Assembly (NCBI RefSeq): GCF_030283205.1
Contig: NZ_JASNWF010000005.1
Location: forward strand, 310,001-374,000
Origin: Actinomadura opuntiae
Lineage (GTDB): Bacteria > Actinomycetota > Actinomycetes > Streptosporangiales > Streptosporangiaceae
DNA: 64,000 nucleotides
Direction of reading: 5' to 3'
Position 1 is the stretch's first letter, and the number at the start of each line of letters is the position of its first letter. The notes below the pieces were generated by a model, which was not told the origin of the DNA, ran no database searches, and saw nothing but the letters and a program-made list of their open reading frames with translations. The translations under genes and the position numbers were made by a program. Below are positions 8,040 through 16,723 of the stretch, in pieces.

Positions 8040-8053
8040 AAGAACACGTTCTA
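8040..8053. promoter_or_regulatory. KstR-like operator (13 of 14 symmetric positions)
   Basis: AAGAACACGTTCTA matches the TNNAACNNGTTNNA consensus except for the first base. It lies directly upstream of the SnoaL-like gene starting at 8005. With the perfect copy at 7492 this suggests one regulator controls both transcription units. Confidence 0.5.
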
Positions 8054-8120
8054 ACGATCCGACGACGCTCCGGCCGCCCGCCGCGGCGGCGGCCGGAGGT
8101 CCCGCGGGACCCGCTGCGGA

Positions 8121-8966
8121 TCAGCGGAAGGCGGCGGCGTTGGCGCGGGCCCAGTCGGCGTACGCGCGGGGCGCCCGTCCCAGCACGTTCTCGACGTCCG
8201 GGCTGACCCGCTGCTCGGCCGGGGTCGGCGAGCCCAGGACGGCCAGGGTGGTCTCGGCCACGTCCGCTGGCATGAAGTCCAGCATCCGCTCCCGCGCCTG
8301 GTCCGGGGTCAGCTCGACGAACCGGACCGGCTCGCCCAGCGCGGCCCCGATCGCCTCGGCCTGCTGCCGGGGCGTCACGGGGGTGGGTCCGGTCAGCTCG
8401 TAGTACCGCCCGGCGTGGCCGCCCTCGCGCAGCGCCGCGGCGGCGACCTCGGCGATGTCCCGCGGGTCCACGGTCGGCAGCGCGACGTCGCCGAACGGCG
8501 CCATCACGGTCCGCTCGGCGCGCACCGACGGGGCCCAGGCGTAGCTGTTGGACGCGAAGTTGCCCGGCCGCAGGATCGTCCAGTCCAGGCCCGACCCGCG
8601 CACCGCCTCCTCGATCGACAGCGCCAGCACCCCGTGCGAGGCCGACTCGGGCCGCGTCGCCACTCCCAGCGAGGACAGCAGCACCACCCGCCCGACACCG
8701 CCGGCCTCGGCCGCGTCGAGGATCGCGCCCACGTCCAGCGTGTGGGCGCTGGCGCCGCCGCTCTGCAGGAACAGCGCATCGGCACCGTCGAACACCGGGC
8801 GCAGGCTCGCGGCGTCGGCGAGGTCGGCCCGGCGGTGCTCGACGCCGGGGGGCGCGTCGGCCTCGGTGATGTTCCGGGACGTGGCGGTCACCTTCTCGCC
8901 CGCCTCCGCGAGCACCCGCACCAGCGCGCCACCGACGTTCCCGGTCGCTCCGGTCACAACGATCAT
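8121..8966 (-). CDS. NmrA-like NAD(P)-binding protein
   Basis: 281 residues. An N-terminal Rossmann motif GATGNVGGALV (near 6-16) is followed by VEHRRADL and DALFLQSGG, then LDWTILRPGNFASNSYAW near 128-145, the typical atypical-SDR/NmrA pattern with no YxxxK active site. GGAGGA precedes the ATG. Relatives act as quinone or NADPH redox sensors or reductases. The gene is divergent from an HxlR-family regulator, a common pairing in actinomycetes in which the regulator senses reactive electrophiles or quinones. Confidence 0.85.
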   Translation of the reverse strand: MIVVTGATGNVGGALVRVLAEAGEKVTATSRNITEADAPPGVEHRRADLADAASLRPVFDGADALFLQSGGASAHTLDVGAILDAAEAGGVGRVVLLSSLGVATRPESASHGVLALSIEEAVRGSGLDWTILRPGNFASNSYAWAPSVRAERTVMAPFGDVALPTVDPRDIAEVAAAALREGGHAGRYYELTGPTPVTPRQQAEAIGAALGEPVRFVELTPDQARERMLDFMPADVAETTLAVLGSPTPAEQRVSPDVENVLGRAPRAYADWARANAAAFR

Positions 8967-9042
8967 GTCGATCCTCCAGCCGTCCGACCGCTCGGGCGAG
9001 CGGTACGTCACAACGCTGAGGACGCTAACATCCTGGATATAG

Positions 9043-9052
9043 TAGGTACCTA
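9043..9052. promoter_or_regulatory. Palindrome between divergent NmrA and HxlR genes
   Basis: TAGGTACCTA is a perfect 10-bp palindrome centred on GTAC in the 117-bp divergent intergenic region. GTAC-containing sites are common for HxlR-family regulators, so this is a candidate operator for the HxlR product. Confidence 0.4.
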
Positions 9053-9083
9053 GAAGAAAGTGACTATCCCGGAGGGCATCCGC

Positions 9084-9482
9084 ATGGGCGACACGACATG
9101 GAAGGCCGCCGCCGCGTCGGCCGACCCCGAGCAGGCCTGCCCGATCGCCCCGGTGGTCGACATCGTCTTCAGCCGGTGGACCACCCCGATCCTGTGGAGC
9201 CTCAACGAGTACGGCCGGCAGCGCTTCGTCGAGCTGCAGCGGCGGATCACCACGATCACCCCGAAGGTGCTGACCCAGCGCCTGCGGCAGCTCGAGCGCG
9301 ACGGCCTGGTCGTGCGCACGTACCACCCCGAGGTCCCGCCCCGGGTCGAGTACGAGATCAGCGACCTCGGCCGCAGCCTCGCCCCGCTGTTCGCCCACCT
9401 CGCCGAATGGGCCGACGCCAACCTCGGCACGGTCGAGCGGGCCCGGCACGACTACGACAACGCCTCGGCCCCGCGGAGCTAA
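9084..9482 (+). CDS. HxlR-family transcriptional regulator
   Basis: 132 residues from an ATG with GGAGGG at 7 bases. Features of the family: the early Cys in EQACPIAPVVDIVFSRWTTPILWSL (Cys near 19), the RFVELQRRI...ITPKVLTQRLRQLERDGLVVRTYHPEVPPRVEYEIS winged helix, and a C-terminal dimerisation helix. HxlR regulators respond to aldehydes, quinones or other oxidants. Divergent from the NmrA-like gene. Its TAA stop overlaps the stop of the convergent ABC ATPase gene by 4 bases. Confidence 0.9.
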   Translation: MGDTTWKAAAASADPEQACPIAPVVDIVFSRWTTPILWSLNEYGRQRFVELQRRITTITPKVLTQRLRQLERDGLVVRTYHPEVPPRVEYEISDLGRSLAPLFAHLAEWADANLGTVERARHDYDNASAPRS

Positions 9483-10324
9483 CGCTCCGACGACGCCTCC
9501 GCGCGGCGCTCGCGGCGGCGGCGCTGCTCGGCGACGTCGGCCACCGGCGCCGACAGCAGGAGGGTGCGCGTGTAGGGGTGTTCGGGGACCGTGGTGACCT
9601 GGCTGGCGTCGCCCGTCTCCACGATCACGCCGTGGTGGATGACGGCGACGCGGTGGCTCATCGCGCGGACGACGGACAGGTCGTGCGAGATGAACAGGTA
9701 GGCGACGGCGGTGTCGGCCTGGATCTCCAGCAGCAGGTCGAGGATGGTGCGCTGGGTGGTGAGGTCGAGCGCGGAGACCGGCTCGTCGCAGACGATCAGC
9801 CGGGGACGCAGCGCCAGCGCGCGGGCGATCGCGATCCGCTGGCGCTGGCCGCCGGAGAACTCGCGCGGGAGGCGGTGCGCGGCGTCGGCCGGCAGGTGGA
9901 CGCGGTCGAGCAGCGCGGCGATGCGGGCGCGCGTGCCGCGGGCGTCGGCGCCCTGGGCGATGAGGGGTTCGGCGAGGGTGTCGCCGATGGTCAGCGACGG
10001 GTTCAGCGACGTGTAGGGGTCCTGGAAGATCACCTGGAGGTCGCGGCTGAGGGCGCGCCGGCGGGCGCCGTTCGCGGTGTCGACGCGCTCGCCGTCGAAG
10101 GTGATCGTGCCGGACGCGACCGGGACCAGGCCGAGGATCGCCCGGCCGATCGTGGTCTTGCCGGAGCCGGACTCGCCGACCAGCCCGAGCGTCTCGGCGG
10201 GCCGGACGTCCAGGTCGACGCCCTTCAGCACCTCGGTGCGGGCGCGGCGGCGCCCGCCGGGGAAGGCGACGCGGACGTCGCGCAGCGACAGCAGCGCCGC
10301 GCCGTCCGGGGATGCGGTGCTCAC
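9479..10324 (-). CDS. Oligopeptide-type ABC transporter ATPase (DppF/OppF-like)
   Basis: 281 residues from a GTG that overlaps the upstream stop (GTGA). Walker [15 protein letters not shown] near 49-62, the Q-loop VIFQDPYTSLNPS typical of Opp/Dpp ATPases, signature FSGGQRQRIAIARAL near 155, Walker B LIVCDEPVSALD and the H-loop LFISHD. The C-terminal EHPYTRTLL belongs to the oligopeptide/dipeptide transporter extension. It powers uptake together with the ATPase fused to the permease. Last gene of the operon. Confidence 0.92.
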   Translation of the reverse strand: MSTASPDGAALLSLRDVRVAFPGGRRRARTEVLKGVDLDVRPAETLGLVGESGSGKTTIGRAILGLVPVASGTITFDGERVDTANGARRRALSRDLQVIFQDPYTSLNPSLTIGDTLAEPLIAQGADARGTRARIAALLDRVHLPADAAHRLPREFSGGQRQRIAIARALALRPRLIVCDEPVSALDLTTQRTILDLLLEIQADTAVAYLFISHDLSVVRAMSHRVAVIHHGVIVETGDASQVTTVPEHPYTRTLLLSAPVADVAEQRRRRERRAEASSER

Positions 10325-12102
10325 GCGGTCTCGCTCCTCGCTTCGACGGGCCGCCAGGGCGGACGCGCGGGCACGTCGTCCAGGACGGCGTCCAGCAGCC
10401 TGCGGGTGTAGGGGTCCTGCGGGTCGCGCAGGACCCGGTCGGCGGCGCCGGTCTCCACGATCCGCCCCGCGCTCATCACCGCGACGCGGTCGCACAGGTC
10501 GGCGACGACGCCGAGGTTGTGGGTGACCAGCAGGACGCCGAGGCCGCGTTCGGCCTGGAGGCGGCGCAGCAGGTCGAGGATCTCGGCCTGGACGCGGACG
10601 TCCAGCGCGGTGGTGGGCTCGTCGGCGATGAGCAGTTCCGGGTCGCACGACATCGCCCCGGCGATGAGGACCCGCTGCGCCATGCCGCCGGAGATCTGGT
10701 GCGGGTAGCGGCGCAGCACCTGCTCGGGGTCGGGGATGTCGACCATGCGGAGCAGGTCGAGGGCGCGCTCGGCGGCCTGCCTGCGGGACAGGCCCAGGAC
10801 GTGCCGCATCGGCTCGGTGAGCTGGCTGCCGATGGTGAACGCGGGATCGAGGTTGCTCATCGGCTCCTGCGGGACGTAGGCGACGGTCGTCCCGCGCAGC
10901 GCGCGATGCCGCCGCTCGGGCAGCCCGGCGATCTCCTGGCCTGCGACGATGATGCTGCCGCGGCTGACGCGCCCGCCGTCCGGCAGGATCCCGAGCGCCG
11001 AGAACGCGGTCTGCGTCTTCCCGGAGCCCGACTCGCCGACCAGCCCGACGATCTCGCCCGGACGCACGTCCAGGTCGATGCCGTGGACGACCTCGGCCTC
11101 GGTGCTGTCGGGACGCGCATACGCGACCGCCAGCCCGCGGATCGACAGCAGCTCCGCCCGGTCGCCACCCGCGTCACCGGCGACCGGCGCGGTGGCGGTG
11201 CCGCGTCGGCGGGGGCGCGCCGGGGGCGTCCCGGCACGGTCCTCCAGGGCGTCGCGCAGCGCGGTGGCCAGCAGGACGAGCGCGCCGCTGGTGAGGCCGA
11301 GCGCGAGCCCCGGCCACAGCATCAGGATCGGCGCGCGCTGGATGTTCTGGAACGCCTCGTTGAGCATCGCGCCCCAGGTCGCGGTGGAGCCGCCGCCCAC
11401 GCCGAGGAACTCCAGGCCGGCCTGCAGTCCGATGGCGAGCCCGGCGACCAGCGCGACCTGGATGATGACGGGCCCGCGCACCACCGTGAGGACGTGCCGG
11501 GCGACGATCCGGGTGTCCGACAGCCCCGACACCCGCGCCGCGTCCACGTACGCCTCGCCCCGCACGTCCGCGACGATGCCGCGCACCATGCGGAAGAACT
11601 GCGGCGCGACGAGGAAGCCGAGCACGATCATCAGGACCCACGGATCGGAGCCGAGGATCGCGCGGGACGCCAGCAGCACCACCATCGCGGGCAGTGCCAT
11701 CACGAGATTGGCGACCCAGGTGGCGGCCGAGTCGAACGCGCCCGCGTAGTAGCCGGCGTACAGCCCGGACGGGACGCCGAGCAGCAGCGCGATGGCCACG
11801 CTGAGGGCGGCGCCGCCGAGCGTGTTGCGCCCGCCGTACAGGAGGCGCGACAGGATGTCGCGGCCCGCCGAGTCCATCCCGAGCGGGTGCGCGCCGCTCG
11901 CCCCGGCGAACGCGTCGCCGAGCGAGGCGGTCTGCGGGCCCTGCGGCGCGAGCAGCGGCGCCAGCGCCACGGCCAGCACCAGCAGCGCGAGCAGGACGAG
12001 GGACACGGCACCGAGCGGATTGCGCAGCAGCCGCCGCAGAACCCCCCGCCGCCGAACCGCGACGACCCCGGCCCCGGCATCGAGCTCAACAATCCCGCTC
12101 AT
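10321..12102 (-). CDS. Fused DppC-type permease and DppD-type ATPase
   Basis: 593 residues combining two normally separate subunits. Residues about 1-285 are the permease: TM segment near 28-50, the [24 protein letters not shown] box, and the EAA loop [25 protein letters not shown] Pro/Arg-rich linker (about 290-310) leads to the ATPase: Walker [30 protein letters not shown], signature [27 protein letters not shown]. The ATG overlaps the DppB stop (ATGA). Fusion fixes the stoichiometry of one permease with one ATPase. Substrate unknown: peptides or, in this superfamily, nickel or opines. Confidence 0.9.
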   Translation of the reverse strand: MSGIVELDAGAGVVAVRRRGVLRRLLRNPLGAVSLVLLALLVLAVALAPLLAPQGPQTASLGDAFAGASGAHPLGMDSAGRDILSRLLYGGRNTLGGAALSVAIALLLGVPSGLYAGYYAGAFDSAATWVANLVMALPAMVVLLASRAILGSDPWVLMIVLGFLVAPQFFRMVRGIVADVRGEAYVDAARVSGLSDTRIVARHVLTVVRGPVIIQVALVAGLAIGLQAGLEFLGVGGGSTATWGAMLNEAFQNIQRAPILMLWPGLALGLTSGALVLLATALRDALEDRAGTPPARPRRRGTATAPVAGDAGGDRAELLSIRGLAVAYARPDSTEAEVVHGIDLDVRPGEIVGLVGESGSGKTQTAFSALGILPDGGRVSRGSIIVAGQEIAGLPERRHRALRGTTVAYVPQEPMSNLDPAFTIGSQLTEPMRHVLGLSRRQAAERALDLLRMVDIPDPEQVLRRYPHQISGGMAQRVLIAGAMSCDPELLIADEPTTALDVRVQAEILDLLRRLQAERGLGVLLVTHNLGVVADLCDRVAVMSAGRIVETGAADRVLRDPQDPYTRRLLDAVLDDVPARPPWRPVEARSETA

Positions 12103-13040
12103 GAGAGTCTCGCCTTCGGGTTCAGCCAGCCGATCAGCACGTCGGTCACCAGGTTGATCAGGACGACCCCGATGACCGTGAGCATGACCAGCGCCATGAC
12201 CACCGGGACGTCGCCGCGCGCGGTGTAGGAGACGGTCATGCTGCCGATGCCGGGCAGCCCGAAGATCTGCTCGACCAGCACCGCGCCGCCCAGCAGCCCG
12301 ATGAACTGCAGGCCGAGCAGCACCAGCGCGGGCGCGGAGGCGTTGCGCAGCACGTGCTTGAACACGATCCGCGGCGTCGACAGCCCGCGGGCGCGCAGCG
12401 TCCGGACGTAGTCCTGGCGCAGGACGTCGATGACCGCGCCCCGCACCTGCTGCGAGACGCCCGCGACCGACGCGACCGACAGCGACGCCACCGGCAGCGT
12501 GATCGTCGACAGCCACCCGCCGGGCGACGCGTCGATGGGGGTGTAGCCGATCGCGGGGAACCAGTCGAGCTTCACCGCGAACACCAGCACCAGGACGAGC
12601 GTCACCAGGAACCCCGGCAGCGCGTATCCGACGACCCCGAGCACCTGCACGAACCGGTCGACGACCCCGCGCCGCACCCCGGCCCACACGCCGAGCAGGA
12701 ACGACACGACGGCCGTCACCAGCGTGACGCCGAGCATCAGGCTGATGGTCACCGGCAGCCGGTTGGCGATCGCCTGCGTGACGTCCTCGCTGGTGAACCA
12801 GGACGTGCCGAGGTCACCGCGGACGGCGTGCGACAGCCAGTCGCCGTACTGCACGAGCACGGGCCGGTCGAGGCCGAGCGCGGCGTTCTTGGCCTCGACC
12901 GCCGACTGCTCGGCGCCCTGCCCGAGCAGCTGGCGCCCGACGTCGTTGTCCGGGATCGACAGCAGCAGGTAGGACAGCAGGGAGATGACGAACAGGAGCA
13001 CCGCTCCCGACACGAGCCTCCGCGCGACGAACCTCAGCAT
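12099..13040 (-). CDS. ABC transporter permease (DppB-like)
   Basis: 313 residues. An N-terminal TM helix (RRLVSGAVLLFVISLLSYLLLS), a long periplasmic loop with LGLDRPVLVQYGDWL and GDLGTSWFTSEDV, then the transmembrane core with the EAA loop QDYVRTLRARGLSTPRIVFKHVLRNA near 220. GGAGGAGG precedes the ATG. The start lies inside the 3' end of the TetR gene (7-base overlap), tying regulator and permease together in one operon. Confidence 0.92.
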   Translation of the reverse strand: MLRFVARRLVSGAVLLFVISLLSYLLLSIPDNDVGRQLLGQGAEQSAVEAKNAALGLDRPVLVQYGDWLSHAVRGDLGTSWFTSEDVTQAIANRLPVTISLMLGVTLVTAVVSFLLGVWAGVRRGVVDRFVQVLGVVGYALPGFLVTLVLVLVFAVKLDWFPAIGYTPIDASPGGWLSTITLPVASLSVASVAGVSQQVRGAVIDVLRQDYVRTLRARGLSTPRIVFKHVLRNASAPALVLLGLQFIGLLGGAVLVEQIFGLPGIGSMTVSYTARGDVPVVMALVMLTVIGVVLINLVTDVLIGWLNPKARLS

Positions 13041-13630
13041 CGGCCTCCTCCTTCCGCGGGGGCTCCGGCGGGCCGCAGCAGCCGCATCACGTCCCCGATC
13101 GGCTGCTCCATGTCCAGGGAGCGGTCCACCAGCCACTGCATCTGGATGCCGTCGGCGACGGCGACGAACAGCGCCGCGAGCCGGTCGGGCGGGACGTCCG
13201 AGCGCATCCGTCCCTCGTCCATGCGGCCGCGCAGGAACGCGGCGACCTGGTCGCGGATCATCGGGTAGCGCTCCGCGAAGTGGGCGTGGGCGGGGTGCCG
13301 GGGGTCGCCGGCGGCCGCCGCCATGGACACGAACAGCTCCACGAGCCCGGGGGTGGCCGTCCCCTCCAGGACGATCCGCCGGTAGGTCTCCGGGGTGTGG
13401 TCCGGGTGCCGCAGCCGGGCCGTCTCGTCCCGCATCCGCAGCACCTGCGTGAGCAGGTCCTCCTTGGACCCGAAGTAGTGCATCAGGCCGGGCAGGCTGA
13501 GGCCGCACCGGTCCGCCACCTTGCGCAGGGAGGTGCCCCGGTAGCCCTCGGCCGCGAAGACCTCAAGCGCGGCCATGAGGATCTCCTTGCGCTTGGCCTG
13601 GCCCTTCCCGTACGGCCCCCGTTTCGCCAT
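13034..13630 (-). CDS. TetR-family regulator embedded in the transporter operon
   Basis: 198 residues. The N-terminal helix-turn-helix is clear (RKEILMAALEVFAAEGYRGTSLRKVADRCGLSLPGLMHYFGSKEDLLTQVL, about 14-64), with a TetR C-terminal ligand domain (GIQMQWLVDRS near 170). No strong ribosome-binding site precedes the ATG. The gene lies between the binding-protein gene (41 bases upstream) and dppB, overlapping the latter, so it should be co-transcribed and probably autoregulates the transporter. Confidence 0.88.
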   Translation of the reverse strand: MAKRGPYGKGQAKRKEILMAALEVFAAEGYRGTSLRKVADRCGLSLPGLMHYFGSKEDLLTQVLRMRDETARLRHPDHTPETYRRIVLEGTATPGLVELFVSMAAAAGDPRHPAHAHFAERYPMIRDQVAAFLRGRMDEGRMRSDVPPDRLAALFVAVADGIQMQWLVDRSLDMEQPIGDVMRLLRPAGAPAEGGGRC

Positions 13631-13671
13631 GCCCGTGCCCGCGCGCGCTTCCGCTCCCCCGCCCCGGCCCG

Positions 13672-15201
13672 TCAGGACCCGGCCGGCGTGTAGTCGTAGA
13701 TCGACGGCACGGCCATGCCGGACTGCGTCACGGCCTTGACGTCCTTGCTCGACACCAGCAGGTACTGGAGGCGGTAGAAGGGGGCGAACCACGCCTCCTC
13801 GACCAGGTGCCTGTTCAGTTCGCGGGACGCGGTGGCGGCCTGGTTCGCGTCGCCGGCCTGCACCTGCGCGAGCAGCCTCGTCACGGTCGGGTCGGTGGTG
13901 CCGAACATGTTGAACGCCCCGGGCGTCACCAGGTCCTGGTCGGTCACCCAGTCGATCGACGACTGCCCGTTGTTCATGACCATGGCCGAGTACGCGCGGT
14001 CGCGGTAGACCTTCTGGACGGCGCCGGCGGCGTCCAGCTGGTCCCAGGTGACCTTGATGCCGACCGCGCCGAGGTCGGTCTGGATCGAGGAGACGAGCGC
14101 GTCGCCCATGGACGGCACGCGCGGCAGCTTGAGCGTGAACCCGCCGGAGTAGCCGGCCTGGGCGAGCAACTGCCTGGCCTTCGCGGGGTCGTGCGAGTAG
14201 TAGGCGTCGAGGGTCTTGTCGTAGGCCTTGGTCTCCGGCCCGAACACCTGGTCGGTGATCTCGCCGCGGCCCTGGCGGATCTTGTCGAGCATCGTCCTGC
14301 GGTCCAGGGCGTAGTTGATCGCCTGGCGGACCTTCACCTTGCCGAGCGCGGGGGTGCGGGCCCCGCCCCGGTCGAACAGCAGCAGGCTCTGGACGTCGAA
14401 GGTGAACGGCGTCTTCTTCAGGTTGCCGTCGGAGGCGATGGCGGCCTGCTGGTTGGCGTCCTGGAGGACGGCGCTGTCGATCTGCCCGGTCTTCAGCCCG
14501 TTGACCAGTGCGGTCTCGTTGTCGAACACGCTGATCGTGAGCGTGTCGAACTTGGCCTTGTCGCCCCAGTAGTCCTTCTTTCGGTCGAAGACGTACTTGG
14601 TGCCGACGGCGGTCTTGCCCTTGTCCAGGACGTAGGGGCCGGTGCCGACCGGGGTCGTCTTGAGGCTCCCGTCCTTGAGCTTGGCCGGGCTCGCCATGAG
14701 GCCCGCCGCGTCGCTGAGGTAGAACTCCAGGCCGGGATCGGGCTGGGACAGCTCCAGCACGACGTGGGTCGGGTCGACGACCTTGACGTCCTTGATCGAC
14801 TTCACGTACTTGGCGCCGCCTCCGCCGCCGTTCTTGAAGTGCTCCAGGTTCGCCTTGACCGCCTCGCCGTCGAACGCGGTCCCGTCACTGAACTTCACGC
14901 CGCTGTGCAGGGTCAGGGACAGGTGCGTCCGGTCCTTGTCGTAGGACCACTGGGTGGCGAGCATCGGCTTGTAGGAGCCGTCCGGGTCCCGCTTGATGAG
15001 CGTGTCGTAGGCGGCCTGGAAGAAGGGCAGCGCGCTGCCGATCGCGTCGGCCGGGTCGAGGCTCTGCGCGGCCGTCAGCGTGGCGATGTCGAGTCCGGAC
15101 GCGCCGCCGCTCGCCGAGCCGCCGCCTCCGCAGCCCGTCAGCGCCAGCGCGGCCGCGGCGCAGGCCGCCGAGGCCGCGATGCGGGGGGAGTACCTCTTCA
15201 T
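13672..15201 (-). CDS. Lipoprotein solute-binding protein of oligopeptide ABC transporter
   Basis: 509 residues. A lipoprotein signal peptide ends in the lipobox LTGC (Cys near 24), followed by a Gly/Ser linker. The body is SBP_bac_5: SLTLHSGVKFSDGTAFDGEAVKAN near 85-108, the central VRQAINYALDRRTML near 290, and the C-terminal NMFGTTDPTVTRLL. Anchored outside the membrane, it delivers substrate to the DppB/DppCD/DppF complex encoded downstream. ACGGAGAG precedes the ATG. Two inverted repeats further upstream are candidate operator sites. Confidence 0.93.
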   Translation of the reverse strand: MKRYSPRIAASAACAAAALALTGCGGGGSASGGASGLDIATLTAAQSLDPADAIGSALPFFQAAYDTLIKRDPDGSYKPMLATQWSYDKDRTHLSLTLHSGVKFSDGTAFDGEAVKANLEHFKNGGGGGAKYVKSIKDVKVVDPTHVVLELSQPDPGLEFYLSDAAGLMASPAKLKDGSLKTTPVGTGPYVLDKGKTAVGTKYVFDRKKDYWGDKAKFDTLTISVFDNETALVNGLKTGQIDSAVLQDANQQAAIASDGNLKKTPFTFDVQSLLLFDRGGARTPALGKVKVRQAINYALDRRTMLDKIRQGRGEITDQVFGPETKAYDKTLDAYYSHDPAKARQLLAQAGYSGGFTLKLPRVPSMGDALVSSIQTDLGAVGIKVTWDQLDAAGAVQKVYRDRAYSAMVMNNGQSSIDWVTDQDLVTPGAFNMFGTTDPTVTRLLAQVQAGDANQAATASRELNRHLVEEAWFAPFYRLQYLLVSSKDVKAVTQSGMAVPSIYDYTPAGS

Positions 15202-15721
15202 GATCTCTCCGTCCGGAGGGCCGGGACCGGCGTCACCGGCGGGGCTGTCCGCGGACGGCGCCGCGCGGGGTTTCGGCGGTGTCCGTCGCTGATCGAAAAC
15301 CGTAATGTGATCGGTTTCTGCCCGTCAATGGCTCCGGCCGAGAAAACCGATCGTTATACGGTTTTAATCGCCGGACCGCGCCCGGAACCGGCGGGAAGCA
15401 CCCGCCCCACCCGGTTTGACCTGGCCTTTGCCGCCCCGTGATCGCCTCCCGCCCGTCCGGTGACCGGGCGGGGGAAGGCCGTAACGCGGGCGGACGGCCG
15501 GCGATGATCGGACCCCGGTGTGCCACAGGGGGCGGAAGGGATGTACGGTCGGCCGTTGAGCGGCTCGCGCAGGGTCCCGCCGGGCCGTCCGTGGGAAAGA
15601 GGGCTGAGCCGTCCGCGCGCTACTCCTGCGCCCCGAGGGGCGACGCACCGGCCGTGACACCGGCGTCCGCCGGCCGCGCCGCAAGCGGCCGTGGCTGATC
15701 GGCGAGCTGGCGATCGTCTTC
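15202..15721. other. Intergenic region between binding-protein and PAP2 genes
   Basis: 520 bases with no convincing gene. It holds two AAACCG...CGGTTT inverted repeats (15296-15365), likely operators for the leftward transporter operon. From about 15608 the frame of the PAP2 gene is already open and encodes a plausible Arg-rich N-terminal extension (GVRRPRRKRPWLIGELAIVF), but no ATG, GTG or TTG occurs there in frame. Confidence 0.5.
15296..15365. promoter_or_regulatory. Pair of AAAACCG/CGGTTT inverted repeats
   Basis: Site A: AAAACCG (15296-15302) with CGGTTT (15312-15317). Site B: AAAACCG (15343-15349) with CGGTTTT (15359-15365). The two sites are 47 bases apart, about 95-165 bp upstream of the binding-protein ATG at 15201. 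Likely binding sites for the operon's TetR protein or another dimeric regulator. Confidence 0.45.
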
Positions 15722-16699
15722 GTGCTGCTCGAGGTCTACGGCTACGTCCGGTCGCTGGCCGACACCCGGTACGGGCCGGCGCTCGCGCACGGCCGGGACG
15801 TGCTGAGCATAGAGGACCGCCTCGGCCTGGACGTCGAACTCCGCGTTAACCGATGGTTGACCCGGCATCACGATCTGTCAGAGGTGGCGGTCTGGATCTA
15901 CCAGCACATGCACACCGGCTTCACGATGGGCGTGCTGCTGCTGTGCTACCTCGCCGGGCCCGGCGTCTACCGGCCCGCGCGCAACTCCCTGGTCCTGATG
16001 AACCTCGTCGGGCTGGTCGTCTTCTTCCTCCTGCCGGTGATGCCGCCGCGGCTGCTGCCGGACGACGGGTTCGTCGACTCGGTGGCCAGGGCCGGCTTCG
16101 GCACCGTCCACAGCCCCGGCGGGGTGAAGGCCGACCAGTTCGCCGCCATGCCGTCCCTGCACATGGGCTGGGCCGTCTGGGTGACGGCCGTGATCATGGC
16201 GCTGCTGTGGCGCTACCGCGCGCGGTGGATCGCGGTGCTGCACCCGATCGTCACCGCGATCGTGGTCGTGGTGACCGCCAACCACTACGTGCTGGACGTC
16301 GTGGCCGGCGTGGTGGTGGCCATGGGGACCCTCTTCGCGACCGGTCTCGTCTGGGCCGGCAACGGGACGGTCTACGCGGGCGGCCAGCTGATCCGGCGCA
16401 AGCGGCCCGCGCCCGTCCCCGAAGCGGGCGCCGTGGTGGACGAGAGCGCCGCGGAGCCGGACGGCGAGGCCCCCGCCCGACCCGAACCCGTGGAGAGCCC
16501 CGCGAAGAGCTCTGCCGCCGGCTCCGGCACGAACGGGGTTAACGGCACGAACGGCGTGAACGGGGTGAAGGGCCCGAACGGGGTTAACGGCGCGAACGGG
16601 GTTAACGGCGCGGCCGCCACGACGACCGCCGCCATGGCCGGCCTGGAACTGCCGCCCGGCGGCATCACCCGGGCCGACCCGGACAAGGCCGCCGGCTAG
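15722..16699 (+). CDS. PAP2-family membrane phosphatase-like protein
   Basis: At least 325 residues. Several TM helices are visible. The PAP2 active-site blocks are KADQFAAMPSLHMGWAVWV near 135-155 (SLH motif) and VVVTANHYVLDVVAGV near 180-195 (H..LD motif). This resembles the inositol-phosphorylceramide-synthase/PAP2_3 group acting on lipid phosphates. The last about 100 residues are cytosolic-type low complexity with repeats of G-x-N-G-V-N. The GTG at 15722 has no good ribosome-binding site and would cut off the first hydrophobic helix. The open frame upstream to 15608 lacks a normal start, so the true start is unresolved. Confidence 0.75.
   Translation: MLLEVYGYVRSLADTRYGPALAHGRDVLSIEDRLGLDVELRVNRWLTRHHDLSEVAVWIYQHMHTGFTMGVLLLCYLAGPGVYRPARNSLVLMNLVGLVVFFLLPVMPPRLLPDDGFVDSVARAGFGTVHSPGGVKADQFAAMPSLHMGWAVWVTAVIMALLWRYRARWIAVLHPIVTAIVVVVTANHYVLDVVAGVVVAMGTLFATGLVWAGNGTVYAGGQLIRRKRPAPVPEAGAVVDESAAEPDGEAPARPEPVESPAKSSAAGSGTNGVNGTNGVNGVKGPNGVNGANGVNGAAATTTAAMAGLELPPGGITRADPDKAAG
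16528..16608. repeat. In-frame GxNGVN-coding repeats
   Basis: Degenerate 15-18-bp units containing AACGGGGTTAACGG, encoding repeats of G-x-N-G-V-N near the C-terminus of the PAP2-like protein. Three units contain the same GTTAAC hexamer, which stands out in this GC-rich DNA. Confidence 0.8.
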
Positions 16700-16708
16700 C
16701 CCGGCCGG

Positions 16709-16722
16709 CCCGGGTTCCCGGG
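16709..16722. terminator. Short palindromic hairpin between convergent genes
   Basis: CCCGGG-TT-CCCGGG lies in the 24-bp gap between the PAP2-like gene and the convergent MmyB-like gene. It may act as a bidirectional terminator; the stem is only 6 bp. Confidence 0.3.
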
Positions 16723-16723
16723 G

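Noticed and set aside
7532..8047. Longer SnoaL-like protein from the GTG at 8047
   Set aside because: The start would lie within the KstR-like operator and adds 14 residues (VFLSCVGRAVRLCR) foreign to the fold.
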